From: Symbiodinium microadriaticum
Lineage: Eukaryota; Sar; Dinophyceae; Suessiales; Symbiodiniaceae
Length of the DNA stretch: 64,000 nucleotides
Direction: 5' to 3'
Assembly: GCA_001939145.1 (NCBI GenBank)
Contig: LSRX01000828.1
Span: 62,001 to 126,000, forward strand
Part shown: piece after piece, positions 33,948 to 45,200 of the stretch
Layout: the number at the start of each line of letters is the position of its first letter
Numbering within the stretch: position 1 is the first letter of the stretch
Program-made: the position numbers and the translations under genes
Notes under the pieces: model-generated
What the model was told of the DNA's origin: nothing
Seen by the model: only the letters and a program-made list of their open reading frames with translations
The model's database searches: none

Positions 33948-36900
33948 TCATGCACGTTACATACTTACCGCGACGTCCAACGAAAGCGGCAAATGCATGC
34001 GAGGTCACTTGTAGACAAGTACTTCTGCCAATTTGCAAATGGAAAAAGCTTTATCTTATCCTGACATGGCCTTGCTGCAGGCTGCCTCTTCGGTTCCTGG
34101 CATGCCGGCAAGCCTCGCAGGCTTTCATCCCTTGCAGCAGCAAAAAAAGCGATCCATGCTGGGCTCCGCACTGTTCCAACCTCACGACAAGGAGAAGCAT
34201 ATTTCGGCATCTCTCCATGACACCTAGCCTGCTGAGGCACAAGCGATGGTGCAGCAGCGTTCGGAAAAGGCCGTCGAGGCTGTGGGCACAAAGTCTCAGG
34301 CCTAGTCCGGTCAGTTCCTCAAACATGAAGTAAGCTGCAATATCTGAAACAAGTTGACCAATAGGGCTCCAACGAGGGGCTTCCGACAAGAGCCTGGTGG
34401 AATGAAGCACACGACATCACGAATGTGCACAATCGGTGGGACATATACAAGGCCTTTTGCTGCGGAGACCCCCTGCAAGGAGTTGTGGGTGCATCCACCT
34501 ACGTCAGGAGGCAAATGGAGGCAGGTTGGCAAAACAGGATAGATACTGAAACATAGAAGACGAAATTGCCTCGTTGTAGCTTCGCACAGGGCTTTGAAGC
34601 ATCTCTCCTGTAGCCAGAGACGGCTTACGTTCCACGACAGAGTCTCAACACTTTCAAAGACAGCTGTTGGCCGAACAACAACTGCTAACCGCTAACCTCT
34701 GCTCCCACTGCTTTATGGACTGCGCCAGCTGATTGACCTTCTGGATGTCCTGTCTGTCTTACAGGTGCTGACGTTCCCGACGGCGTAGTCCGTAAGTAGC
34801 AGGGCACGTGCGAAGTCGAACTCTTGTTTTGGGTAGACATGCATTGTGCAAGTCGACCCCGGCTCATTTGGTGAGCACGCTGCTCCACACGAGGCCAGAG
34901 TATCTCTCGCCCAAAGTGGGGCAGTTCCGGCCCAAGTCATTGTCATTGCGATCTTGCTGTGGTTCCCCCGTTGCTTTCCAATACTTTCAGTTTTGCCAGA
35001 CCTGCATGTTGCAGCGTCAGGTCTCAATGCGCCCGATCAGCTGCTCCAACCAAATCACAGAATCGAAGCTGAAGCTTGCACCGTGTCACGGGTTTCAGAA
35101 AAGAAATAATGTTATGGACAGCGGTAGGGGCATTCAGGGAAGGACATGAGCGCTTGCCGATATCTTCATAGGTAAATCGACCTGCTCCTCCGCTTCGTCT
35201 GCGGCGGTCTGCTTTCTGGTGGCCTTGGCCGCCCGAAAACACATGCGCTATAACAATAAACTCAAAGCCGGCTGCGAGCAGTGGCACTCCGCATCACACA
35301 CTTACCGGCCACGGACTCCGCAGCACTTCTGGACATGTCGGTCAAGATGGCTTCGTAAGGATGCTGCGCTGACTACTCATTGTGTCGTCAGCCTTTCTGA
35401 CAATCCTTGCCAAGCAAGGCTCTGCTCAGTCTGGTGACTGGAAACCGAACTGTTGAAACCTGAATCGTATACTGAGCCGCACGCACTACGGAGCTCCAAC
35501 CTCCGCCAGATAATTGGGAAAACTCATTCCCAATCTGAACCAAAAATCGCCACGGACATTTCGCGCACAAACAACTCTCATGATTGTGGAATGGAAGCCA
35601 GCATCAGCACGAAGCCACACCGTCTTGCAGGAGTGTACATATGTTGGGCGGTGCGGTTCGGTAAGCGCTTTTGTCTTGCTGTGCTTTTTTGTTCTTCCCG
35701 CGGGGCGGAGGAGGGTGTTGCTTTTGTTTGCTGTTGCTGCCTGTTGTTTCCTTCGCTGTCGGGGGGAAGTGTTTACTGTTTTGCTTGCGGGAGGGGTCGT
35801 AGCGACAGTCGTGAGGCTCCAGCATTATGCAGAAGCCTTTGTGGCCAGAAGGATGGGATGAGCGCAGCAACTCCAAAATACTCTGCTAAACAAAATTCTG
35901 GGAGAAATCAGGATAGTGTCCACTTATGCGCCTGCTTTGAACATCGTCTACATGCCAAACTTGTGACCAGCAATGCGTATGTTCTTCGACACGCCGAACT
36001 TGTGAGGGCTGACAGGCTGGCAGCAACCTAAAATGAAAAGCTTCGTGGGGAGGCTGCGGCTCTGACCTGCGAACTCCGATACTTGCCGACCGAACAACAG
36101 ATGACACCAGATGCGGAAGCAACGGTGCAAAGAAGAGGATAAGGGTGGCTGCGCTTGCTCTCACGACTCAAGTAGAATCATAGGATACACTAAACCTTAG
36201 ACCTGCAAGTCGTCGGATGATGAGCAGTTGCTGCTTCAAAGTTGTCTGGATGTTGACTCCTTTTGTGCCATCCCTCCATGTTTTGTTCGTTACCACCCAT
36301 TCCGTCTCGACTCACTCGACCCTTTTCATCTCATCCTCAGCGTTGCCGTGGTTCTGTGTTTGTCTGCAGGCTTTCTGATACTCCTTTGCTTGTTGCCGTT
36401 CGAAACTTGCTTGGCTGTTAGCCAGGATTCCATTCCTCCACGGTTTTTGCATCACACCTTCAGTTCACCGTCTCGACTCCTTCAGCCCTCTTCATCTCGC
36501 TGTTTGCTGTTTAGCTTGTTCACTTGCTCACCACGCTTCACGTAGGAGTAAGGTTTAACAATGTCGGCTTGTGCAGCCTCATGTTTGGAGGTGCTGTTGC
36601 TTGCATGTTAAGTCCCTGCAGTTAGACTCATGTGTGCGAAGCTGAAGAGACCGAGCAACCGCAGTCATCTGGAGGGAAACCATTCCGACCGAATTTATCG
36701 GGAACCCGGCAAACTTGCGGAAGATGTAAGGAGGGGCGCACATGCTAGGTCGAACCTGCTAGTCAGGGAAGGAGTCTGACAGAATACAGCTTCTAGCACG
36801 TCCACCACTTTTTGGCACCAAGTGCACTGCGTTTAGGTAACCGAACATGCTGCCTGAAGACGAGGCGCATGGGAGTAGGGCAAGGTCCCATGCGTCAGGG

Positions 36901-37024
36901 GAATGGCCGGAACCCCCATGCACAAACAAAAGAACACTTCTACCTGCGGCCTGCCAAACACAGGACCTCTACGGAAAGAACAACTTAGGCATGCGTACGA
37001 ATCATCGATTAGGTGGAGCTTGAA
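33948..37024. other. 3-kb region without a confident gene
   Basis: A plus-strand frame from ATG 34039 is protein-like for 62 codons, meets TAG at 34225-34227, and continues in the same frame (PAEAQAMVQQRSEKAVEAVG) to a second TAG at 34303-34305; this may be a broken gene or an exon tail. CT-rich sequence at 36230-36540 contains an imperfect internal duplication (CCGTCTCGACTC). No other feature is supported. Confidence 0.35.
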
Positions 37025-38887
37025 TTACTTGACTAGTTGGTGTTCGACTTTGCCTGCCCCCAACAATCCTGCAAGCGCAACCTTTCGAAACAACGCCAAG
37101 CACTCTTCACATGCTCTGTCGAGCATGTGAAGGAGCACGCGGGGATTCTGAATGATGTGGCTTTCCCGCAGCACGGAAGCACGGGATCTGAAAAAGCCCG
37201 AACCAGGTGCTTTCTCGATCAAGAAAACCATGAGCTCCCAGCTGCTGCTCGTGGAACATGCCGTACAAATTGTGCTCAGTGAATCATCCATCGGGAATTT
37301 TGCTTGCCACATTTTTGCTGCGACAAGTGCGGTGCGCCAAGATCTTGTTTCCAAGTGACTAAAATCGGCATACAGCGTCTCATCAGTTTGCAGACGGGCT
37401 AATGTCAAGTCAGAGAGCAAGGCCAGCTGCTGTCTCCACTTGCCGCATTTGCCGCATGCACCAATCGCGGTCGCACATACTGCAGGGTTTTCGGCTGCTT
37501 TGACCGCTTGGGCTTGCATCATCATAGCGATGGGTTGCTTCCAATTCATGCCGCGCAGGCAGGCCACCTGAAGTGAAGAGATCATGACCGCATTCAGCAG
37601 CAAACCTCTGCCTGCAGCGAGCTGCAGAAGCTCCATGGCTTCGCACCACTCGCCAGCTTCTGCCCCAGCTGTCAAAGAACCATACGCATGGTGATCAGGT
37701 CGCGTGACGGTACCGCCCGTCATCTCAAGCAACGCTAGCCGTAGTTGCCAACTTGTTGGGCTCGCAGAGGCTATCAAAGCGTTGCAGTAGACTCGGTCCA
37801 CTTCCGCACTATTGCAAGCCAAAGCCGAATGCAACAACAAAGCCATGTTCCACGCAGACTGTGCGCACGCTCGAGCCAAGCAAGTCCAAGTTTCTGCGTT
37901 CGGTACCGCATGTCTGCAAAAACTTAGGGCTTGCCGCCAGTGCGCAACCACGGAGGCCGCAACACTGATCTCGACAACCGAGTTGCGGAGCTGGCGAGCT
38001 TGGCATCCTTTTAGAAAGTGGTCCAGGCACCTCCTCCATCCAGCTGGCTCACTGAAACTGACGGCTGCACTCCAGGAAATCAGGTTCGATACTAGCCCAC
38101 AGCGCACCAAGTCAGAGAATACCAACAAAGGCACTTTCCACTGTAGCACATGTGTTCGGCAGGAACTGGCGGCGCGCCGTGTGAGGAGCGACGTAGCAGA
38201 GTAAGCATCCAAGCGCAACGACTTCGAGAGGGCATGGTTCAAACAACAGAGAGACCGTTCCCACACAGTGGCCTTACCAAACACACGTGCAACAGCATTG
38301 TGTGTCTCCCGATCCCCTCTCAAGGTAGTGCTGGAAAGCAAACTCTGCGCTTGGAGCCACGCCCCACCACACGAAGTGACCACGGAGTTTATGTTGATCT
38401 GGTCGGTCTGAATGTACGCCATGTGCATTCTCGCATGTATTGTCAAGACACTTCTCCAGTGGGAGCTGCCTCGAATACGTGCACTCTCGCAGATAACGTT
38501 GCTTTGCAGTCGCTGACGGATTGCACTGGACAACAACAACTCTCCGTGACGCCATGCCGAAATGCTGCACGATCCAAGGATCGTGCTCTGAGTGACGGGA
38601 TCGCTGCGCAACCCCATGGAGGCCGACAGCTGCAGGATGCTAAGGACCAGAGTCCATGAAGCGCAGCACGCTCTCAACAGAGAGTTAAATGTCACCATGT
38701 CCGCATTACCTTGACGCCGGATTCTGGCACAGATGGCAGCCGCCACATTCCAGCTCCGAGAAGTAGCCAGAGAAGCAAGGAGCAAGTTGTGCTGAAAGCA
38801 AATCGTGCTTGGTCTCAGGCGCTGGGCAACGCGCAGCAGCTCGAATGCATCGCCCCAGTCACGGGGTGGTTTCGTGAAGATGTCCAT
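37025..38887 (-). CDS. pentatricopeptide-repeat-like protein
   Basis: A single open frame of 620 residues from ATG 38887. It consists of about 15 degenerate helical repeats with boundaries such as STICFQHNLLLASLA, ADMVTFNSLLRACC, SNLISWSAAVSFSE, RPDHHAYGSLTAGAEAGEW and NPAVCATAIGACGKCGKWRQ, plus the W-x-x-A-L step common in dinoflagellate PPR proteins. Likely role is sequence-specific RNA binding in plastid or mitochondrion. A frame extension to a GTG at 38923 is ignored in favour of the ATG. No clear transit peptide is seen, so a 5' exon may be missing. A relict spliced-leader-like sequence lies 87 nt upstream. It is similar in style but not in sequence to the plus-strand PPR gene at 4679. 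Confidence 0.8.
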   Translation of the reverse strand: MDIFTKPPRDWGDAFELLRVAQRLRPSTICFQHNLLLASLATSRSWNVAAAICARIRRQGNADMVTFNSLLRACCASWTLVLSILQLSASMGLRSDPVTQSTILGSCSISAWRHGELLLSSAIRQRLQSNVICESARIRGSSHWRSVLTIHARMHMAYIQTDQININSVVTSCGGAWLQAQSLLSSTTLRGDRETHNAVARVFGKATVWERSLCCLNHALSKSLRLDAYSATSLLTRRAASSCRTHVLQWKVPLLVFSDLVRCGLVSNLISWSAAVSFSEPAGWRRCLDHFLKGCQARQLRNSVVEISVAASVVAHWRQALSFCRHAVPNAETWTCLARACAQSAWNMALLLHSALACNSAEVDRVYCNALIASASPTSWQLRLALLEMTGGTVTRPDHHAYGSLTAGAEAGEWCEAMELLQLAAGRGLLLNAVMISSLQVACLRGMNWKQPIAMMMQAQAVKAAENPAVCATAIGACGKCGKWRQQLALLSDLTLARLQTDETLYADFSHLETRSWRTALVAAKMWQAKFPMDDSLSTICTACSTSSSWELMVFLIEKAPGSGFFRSRASVLRESHIIQNPRVLLHMLDRACEECLALFRKVALAGLLGAGKVEHQLVK

Positions 38888-38973
38888 GTCGAGATGCAGG
38901 TTTGCATTCAATTTGAGCCTCACATCTACACATATCCACTCTCCTGCAATCGATGTTGGATCCAGGGGTTTGT

Positions 38974-38985
38974 TTGAGCCAAGAA
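38974..38985 (-). promoter_or_regulatory. relict spliced-leader-like sequence
   Basis: The minus strand reads TTCTTGGCTCAA, a near match to TTTTGGCTCAA of the dinoflagellate spliced leader, 87 nt upstream of the PPR-gene ATG. Short match, so chance is possible. Confidence 0.35.
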
Positions 38986-39937
38986 CGCCAAGATTAGTGG
39001 ATCGAGAATATTCTTGAAGAACTCCTCGTTGTTTTCTTCGTCCGGAAAATCTTGCTCTTACTGCCGCCGTTTTGCGTGATCCTTACATTACTCAGATGCT
39101 GCAAGGAGTAGCATGATTGGCTGGAGGATGTAGCGGAGGGATGCTGGTTGAGGGTCGAGGTAACCAAGGAAGTGCACAAGATTCTGCCACACTACCGATT
39201 GATTGTCTTGTCGAAAATGGCAGCTTGCGTAGTCGTCATCTTTGCATGTGCTAGCCGCTAGCCTTGTGTAATTAGTGCTTGATGATCCTATGTGCACCCA
39301 AGCCAAGCTATGTCGCTAGTGACCCGGAATGCTCTCCACCACAAGAACATTAAAGACAAATACGATACTCCAAACATCCTAGCAATTGTGCTCAAAGTTT
39401 AAGAGTTGTCGCTTTCTCTACGAGAAACCAGAGATCTGAAGTTTCCCAAAGCTCAGGCAACTCTGCCTGTAAACTGCGTGATGCCCGACTGTGAACACTG
39501 GGCCTCTCGGCCCAACAGCCTGACCAATGCGGGAGCTGATTTGTAGCAGCATCGCATGGTCCGGACATAGGCGTCCCTTCGGAAACTCCACTTTCCCAGC
39601 GTGCAACTAGCACGAGCCTTTTGAAGCTGCAACGCAAACACCGAAATGTCTATATAAACGTCATTCAGCAAAACTCTTCTCGGAAAGAACCTTTGTGCTT
39701 CTGCAAAGGTCAAAATTTCACAAGAACTGGTTCCAAGCAAAGTGACCAAAGCCAGCCCTTTGGCCAATTGCCCGCCCCTACCAATCTGGAACTAGCAGGA
39801 GTCCTGCAAGAGATGTGTCGCTGTGCCACTTGTTGCTGCCTACGACCGCCGCAAGTTCAGGAGGAGTACGGAGACACACCAACCTGGTCAGGCCCGTGCA
39901 TCCCCCAACATCCACTGTCCTGTGAAAGCCCGACTTC
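38986..39937. other. intergenic, nothing recognised
   Basis: Short frames only. It holds the presumed 3' UTR of the next minus-strand gene. Confidence 0.4.
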
Positions 39938-41479
39938 TCACTGCTTCTGAGCTGTCAAGTCCGGTTGTGCCTTGGGGTAGTCATTGGGCCGGCCACCGCC
40001 AAAAGCGACCGATGCCGCCTTGACGATTTGCTGAACAAAGTTCGAGTCCTGCTCTTCAAGCAAGGCCATGCTGCTGCATGCCAAACGATATGGTCCTCCT
40101 AGGAATGTCCTTGGGACTGTTGTGTGATTCGGGTTCGGGAATGCCCTCCGATGCTCTCTCTGTCTCTGGCTTAACGCAGAGACGTCGCGCGTGGCCTGCC
40201 ATGACTGCTGGGATATGCAGGAAAGGTGCCAAGCAGGCACGAGGCTGTTACAAGCAACGTGGCCGGAGACTTGAAACAGAATCCGTCCGAGCGTAAGCTG
40301 AGGCTACCGGGTCCCACGAGCCTGATCAACATTTGCGACATTGGGCCAGGTTTGTGTCCGAGTCCAGTCCAGCCACGAACTGAACATATCTTAACTGAAC
40401 CATGGGAATGCCAGATTTCGACTGCGGTCCTTGACTCCCTGAAGTGCCTGCAGCTGTCCGCGCAAGCTGCCACTGCGGCTCAGGAAGTTGTTGAGCCAGG
40501 CAAGTGTGCCTGCGAAGAGAGGGAAGCAAATTGCGCCGAGCTCTGCGCTTCTCGTCTCAAGCCTGCATTTTCTGGCGAGAATGCCTTGGCGTAGCGCAAG
40601 CATTCAAGGGCAAGTCAATGAAGCGGGTTGCTGTGCTTGCTTCGAGGTACGGTCTTCTGCACACCCTCAAGCTCCTTCACTGTGTCGGCGATTCGTTGCT
40701 CGTCGTCTGCCAACTTTTGATCCAGCTTGAGCAACCTCGCAATGTGCAACAGCCACGTTCTGTCACGCGGGCACGCAAATTACAGGAAAAGCTTTTTGGT
40801 GCTTGCAAGCGGCGCATCGACAGAGCAGCCTTCTTCAATGCAGTCAAAGATAGCTGTCATGCATCCCTCGTCACATTCCAGGACAGGCGGTGGGGGCGGT
40901 TGCACCTGTCGAATCTTTCGAAAGCAAGACTTCTCCGTGGAGCACCGTCTTAGAACAAAAACATGCCTTCTCACCATCTCGGTCCACACCCTTTGGTCTC
41001 AGAGGCCCAAGCATCTGTGTCGGAGATCTCGGCGCCGACGTTGGCTTTCCCGGATTCGTAGGCCCTACGCGACATCCTGCAAATCTTTAAAGAACGTGAA
41101 CATCCTCGCACAGATGGCTGCAGACCGCAGTGAATGCTGCTATCGGCTCTGAAAGCTGCCTGAAGAACTGAATGACTGGGACTAGGAAAAGGCACTGCGC
41201 ATGCCTTGCTCTGCGACCGAGTTCTGCACTCATGGTGTGGCAGAAGATTTAGAAGGAGATTTTGCGCCATCAGCCCAAGCTCCCGAGTCTCTGCTCCTCG
41301 TCTGTGCTGCGGAACTGAAGGCTGCAGATGTCAGGTGCCAAGCACCTTCGACAAACGTAGCGAAACGACTTCGCACCTACAGCATCGGATGCCCGTACAA
41401 GTGCCCCTCCACCCGCCCGCCAGCCTGATAGAAGAGCCAGCAGGCAGAGCATGCGAACACATCGGCGGACGGCGGTCAT
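39938..41479 (-). CDS. probable signal-peptide, coiled-coil protein, multi-exon
   Basis: Not a recognised family. ATG 41479 opens MTAVRRCVRMLCLLALLSGW, a good signal peptide or anchor, and runs to a plausible GT donor after about 44 codons. Further minus-strand coding-like pieces follow: ECDEGCMTAIFDCIEEGC near 40850, LLKLDQKLADDEQRIADTVK (amphipathic, coiled-coil) near 40690, a piece with LAWLNNFLSRSGSLRGQLQA near 40480, and a terminal exon MALLEEQDSNFVQQIVKAAS to a stop at 39938. The Cys-rich piece and helix suggest a luminal or secreted protein. Exon joints are not established and the pieces could belong to more than one gene. It lies between the PPR gene and the ATPase on the same strand. 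Confidence 0.4.
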
Positions 41480-42264
41480 TGCGCCTTGCCACATGCGCGG
41501 GTATGTCTCCCCCCGACAACTTCGCCGCACCCTGGCCAACGAGCGATGATGACAATCAGCGGAGAGGCCAACTTCTAAGAGCACCGCTGCTGACAAGCAA
41601 GCAAAGGCTGCCAGAGATGTACATGCCGGCATGTCGTGCGCGCTGAAACGGAATTCCAATTGAAAGTCATGCTTGCTTTTGCCTCCCCAGTTCTTGCAGC
41701 TATGCAGCACAATCCTGAATTGGACAATCACTTCGTGATGCCGCAAAGCAAAAGAAAAGTGGCAGGCTTTCCGCTTCCACGGACATCCTGCCACGAAGAC
41801 TGCAATGGGCTCGCAGGACATCTTCTAAGCCTCTGTGCATCACAGGGTAGACGCCCAATTGAACTACAGAGATGCAGTAGAGGTTTCCAGGCTGAGATCG
41901 GCACGGAGCCACCAATGTCGGGTATTGCTTCGGAAGCTGGGGCTGTGTCACCATGCTCTCGCTGCTCTCGCTTCTCCTTTACCTGCAGACTCTGCAGTCC
42001 CAGGATGCGCAAATCTCCGCCTGCTATGAAGCCGAGGCCGGGCCGTCTGCAGGGGCATCTTCGGCTCTTGCTGGGAAGCCGTATCACTCCTCTTGGGGTT
42101 CCGATTCCGAAGCAAAACATGAAACTCATTCGCACAGCACGGAGCGGCTGCGTAGCGGCTGCGTAGCATAGCACCATCAACCAAGAAGGCCCCCGGCCAA
42201 TCACAGAAAGCAGCCCGAAAGACTCGAATGCAACAGCGATGGTGAAATGGATTTGCCAAGCCAA

Positions 42265-45200
42265 ATCCTGATCCCAAAAATGCCCGGCCCGGCTCCTGAC
42301 CCACGTTTTGCGGAGCTCGTCGAGAAACACAATCAGAAACCTGAAAGAACGAGCAAGAATCAGATAAATGGCTGCTACTGAGCTGCAATTGCTGACATTG
42401 GCAATTGTAGCCAAATGGCAGGGCCATCGACCCGATGACAAGCTGCTGCTTCGAAAGTGCTCTCATGCCGAAAGCGTGCCTCACCGGATGTGGAAGGCAA
42501 CGAGCCATGCTCAATCCAGCTAACGTGCCAGCTGTGAAAAAGCCCGTCTGAGGCCGTGGTGCTGCAGGCTGGGAACATAGATCACCGCAGCGGAACAGCA
42601 AAACTCAAGTGCCTGCTTGCAAACTTCACTCAGCCGAAAGGAATGGAGACATTGTGCGTGTGACGACATGGCCCAAGGCTCCAGCGATGAAGAAATTAAG
42701 CCAGTTGTTGGGGATGCCGTACTTCACCTTTGCCCGATGTACCGGAGTCCCCAGCACTTAGAATCATGCGAGTCAGCCAAAACCTGCCGAATCCATCGCG
42801 GCAGGCCCTCCAGCTGAAGCCGATACTACTAATACTGATGTGTCGTGTATTTTCTCGCCGGAGTTATACAGGATCTTGTGACTAAGTGCGATCATGGAGG
42901 ACACCCCGACGCTCGAGACCGCACTGATTCGGCGCTTGCAACCGACGTGTCGAGGACTTGTTTTAGCCTGCCCTCAACGTGCTATGCCGAGCGTCGTAAA
43001 AGTCATCTCTCGGTGCACCCAGAACTTGCTTCCAAAAGGCTAGAGCCCAGCTATTGATACCACATCACGACATGTACTCGAACGAAAACATCCCGAGGCA
43101 ATTCAACCTCTCGACACGAGTAGGAAAGCATGGACTTGATTAGGTACTGCGAAACCAGTGTCCGGGTCTTGCCATCCCAGCAGCCAGAGCCGTAGACGTC
43201 GTGGTTGCAGCCTGATGCAAGGCATGCTCGCCAGACCAGAAGTTTGCAAGATCACTGCGAGAGGAACAGAGCAAACAGCAGCTGGCAGTAAAGTCGTTGG
43301 CACATTGTTCCAAGAAGATGGACACGACATTTTGTCGACCCTGTTGCAACGGACAACTGCAAAAGCCTGCAGGTGAACAGGCTGGGACCAACCAACTGAC
43401 CCTTGTACGGTCGGACATGTGTCGTGCTTCCTGTTTACCGTCAGGAAGAAGTGAACAAGCACACCACCTGAATGGGATTGCATGATCACAAGGTGTACCA
43501 CGGTTCACGACCCTGCCCCCGAGATCTGAGCATACACACTACCGCTAATGAAGAAGGACTCAGTATCACAACCTGTTTAGCAGTCTAGCCAAGCTGGTAA
43601 TGTTTGCACCAAGCGATATGACACAAACCGGCGAATGAATGACGACATCACACGAACGCAAACACACCGCGCAAAACTGACTCAACCTGGCGTAAGTGCA
43701 TTGCAAGTGGCAAAGGCTGCACCCACTTGTCCGCATACCAGAGCCTTTAGTTTTGACAAGACGCATAGGGCCCCACTACCCTTCTTAGCCCTTTTCCCTC
43801 GGATCTTCAACGAAGACTAGGCACCCAGTAGTACATGGTTGTGCCTGCTTGGATGGAAATCTTTTCCTGAGCCGAATAGACGACTGGAATCTCGGTCTTG
43901 TTGAATAATTTCCACATCTCCGGCATGTAGAAGAAGCTGACCCAGCAGCAAATAGACTGGATCAAACCAACATAAGCGAAGGAGTAGAGCAGCATACCCC
44001 TGTTGACAATTGCATCCTTTCTCGGGTGCCGTGGCTTCCTGTGCATTAAGGAAGCCTCCGGTGGCTGTGCTGCATACGCAATGGCGGTCCAAATGTCAGT
44101 GCCAATATCGATAAGAATAACCTGAACAGTTGTCAGTGCAACTGGTATTCCCAGGAGCTGTGCAAATGTTGGAAGTGCCTGTGGCACCTTGGAACACATC
44201 GTGTAAAGTATCGACTTCCGCAGGTTCTCGGCACAGAGACGTCCCTGCTCAATGCCGGCAGCAACACTTCGAAGATCATCATCAAGCAAGACTATGTCTG
44301 CGGCCTCTTTGGCCACCTCGGTGCCTCTGATACCCATGGCGATTCCAACCTCGGCCTCCTTCAAGGCAGGGGCATCATTGACACCGTCCCCAGTCATAGC
44401 GACTACATGGCCTGCAAATTGCTGATAAGCTTGAACTATTGCCTGCTTGTTCAACGGGGACACCCTGGCAAAAACACAGGCATGCTTGACACACATCTGC
44501 CAGAACTCTGCGCAGCTGGGTGCCAAAGAAGCATCTGCAGCAATGTCGGCAAGCGATATTCCATCAGGTGGCTGGCCTCGGCTTTCGATCATGGCTCCGG
44601 TGATTGCACGGAAGTCCTCTCCGTCAACGAAGTCTTCCACTATGGTCGAGATTATGCCCACTCGCCGAGCAATTGCCATTGCTGTGTTCGGGTGGTCGCC
44701 CGTGACCATAACCGTCTGGCACCCAGCCTCCCTCATGTTGGATATCGACTCAGGTACGCCAAGCTTCGGCGGATCTTCGATCGCGAACACGCCGAGAAGT
44801 GTGTAGTTCGATAGGGGAAAATTGACATCTTGCGGACCGGAGCCTTTGAACTCAAAGTTGCTTGGAGCTGCAAAAGCATACTCTGCCACGCACAGCACAC
44901 GCTTGCCCAAGGCCATGTAGCTTTCATAGCACTTGGTGACTGCCTCCAACTGCTGCTGCGAAAGCCTGCAGCAGCCAACGACAAATTCTGGAGCACCCTT
45001 GAGGAGAAGCTGTACGGATGCTGCTTGTTCACTGTGCTGACTCTGCTGCTCGCCCTTGTCCTGTGAGTTGTGTGCTGTCAGCATCCACTTCGTAGCGCTA
45101 CTGAAGGGTATTTCGTAAATTTGAGGTGCAGCTCCACGTACTTCTTGCAAAGACTTACCTCCAATTGTACGGCACGCGGAAACGATGGCGACCTCCGTTG

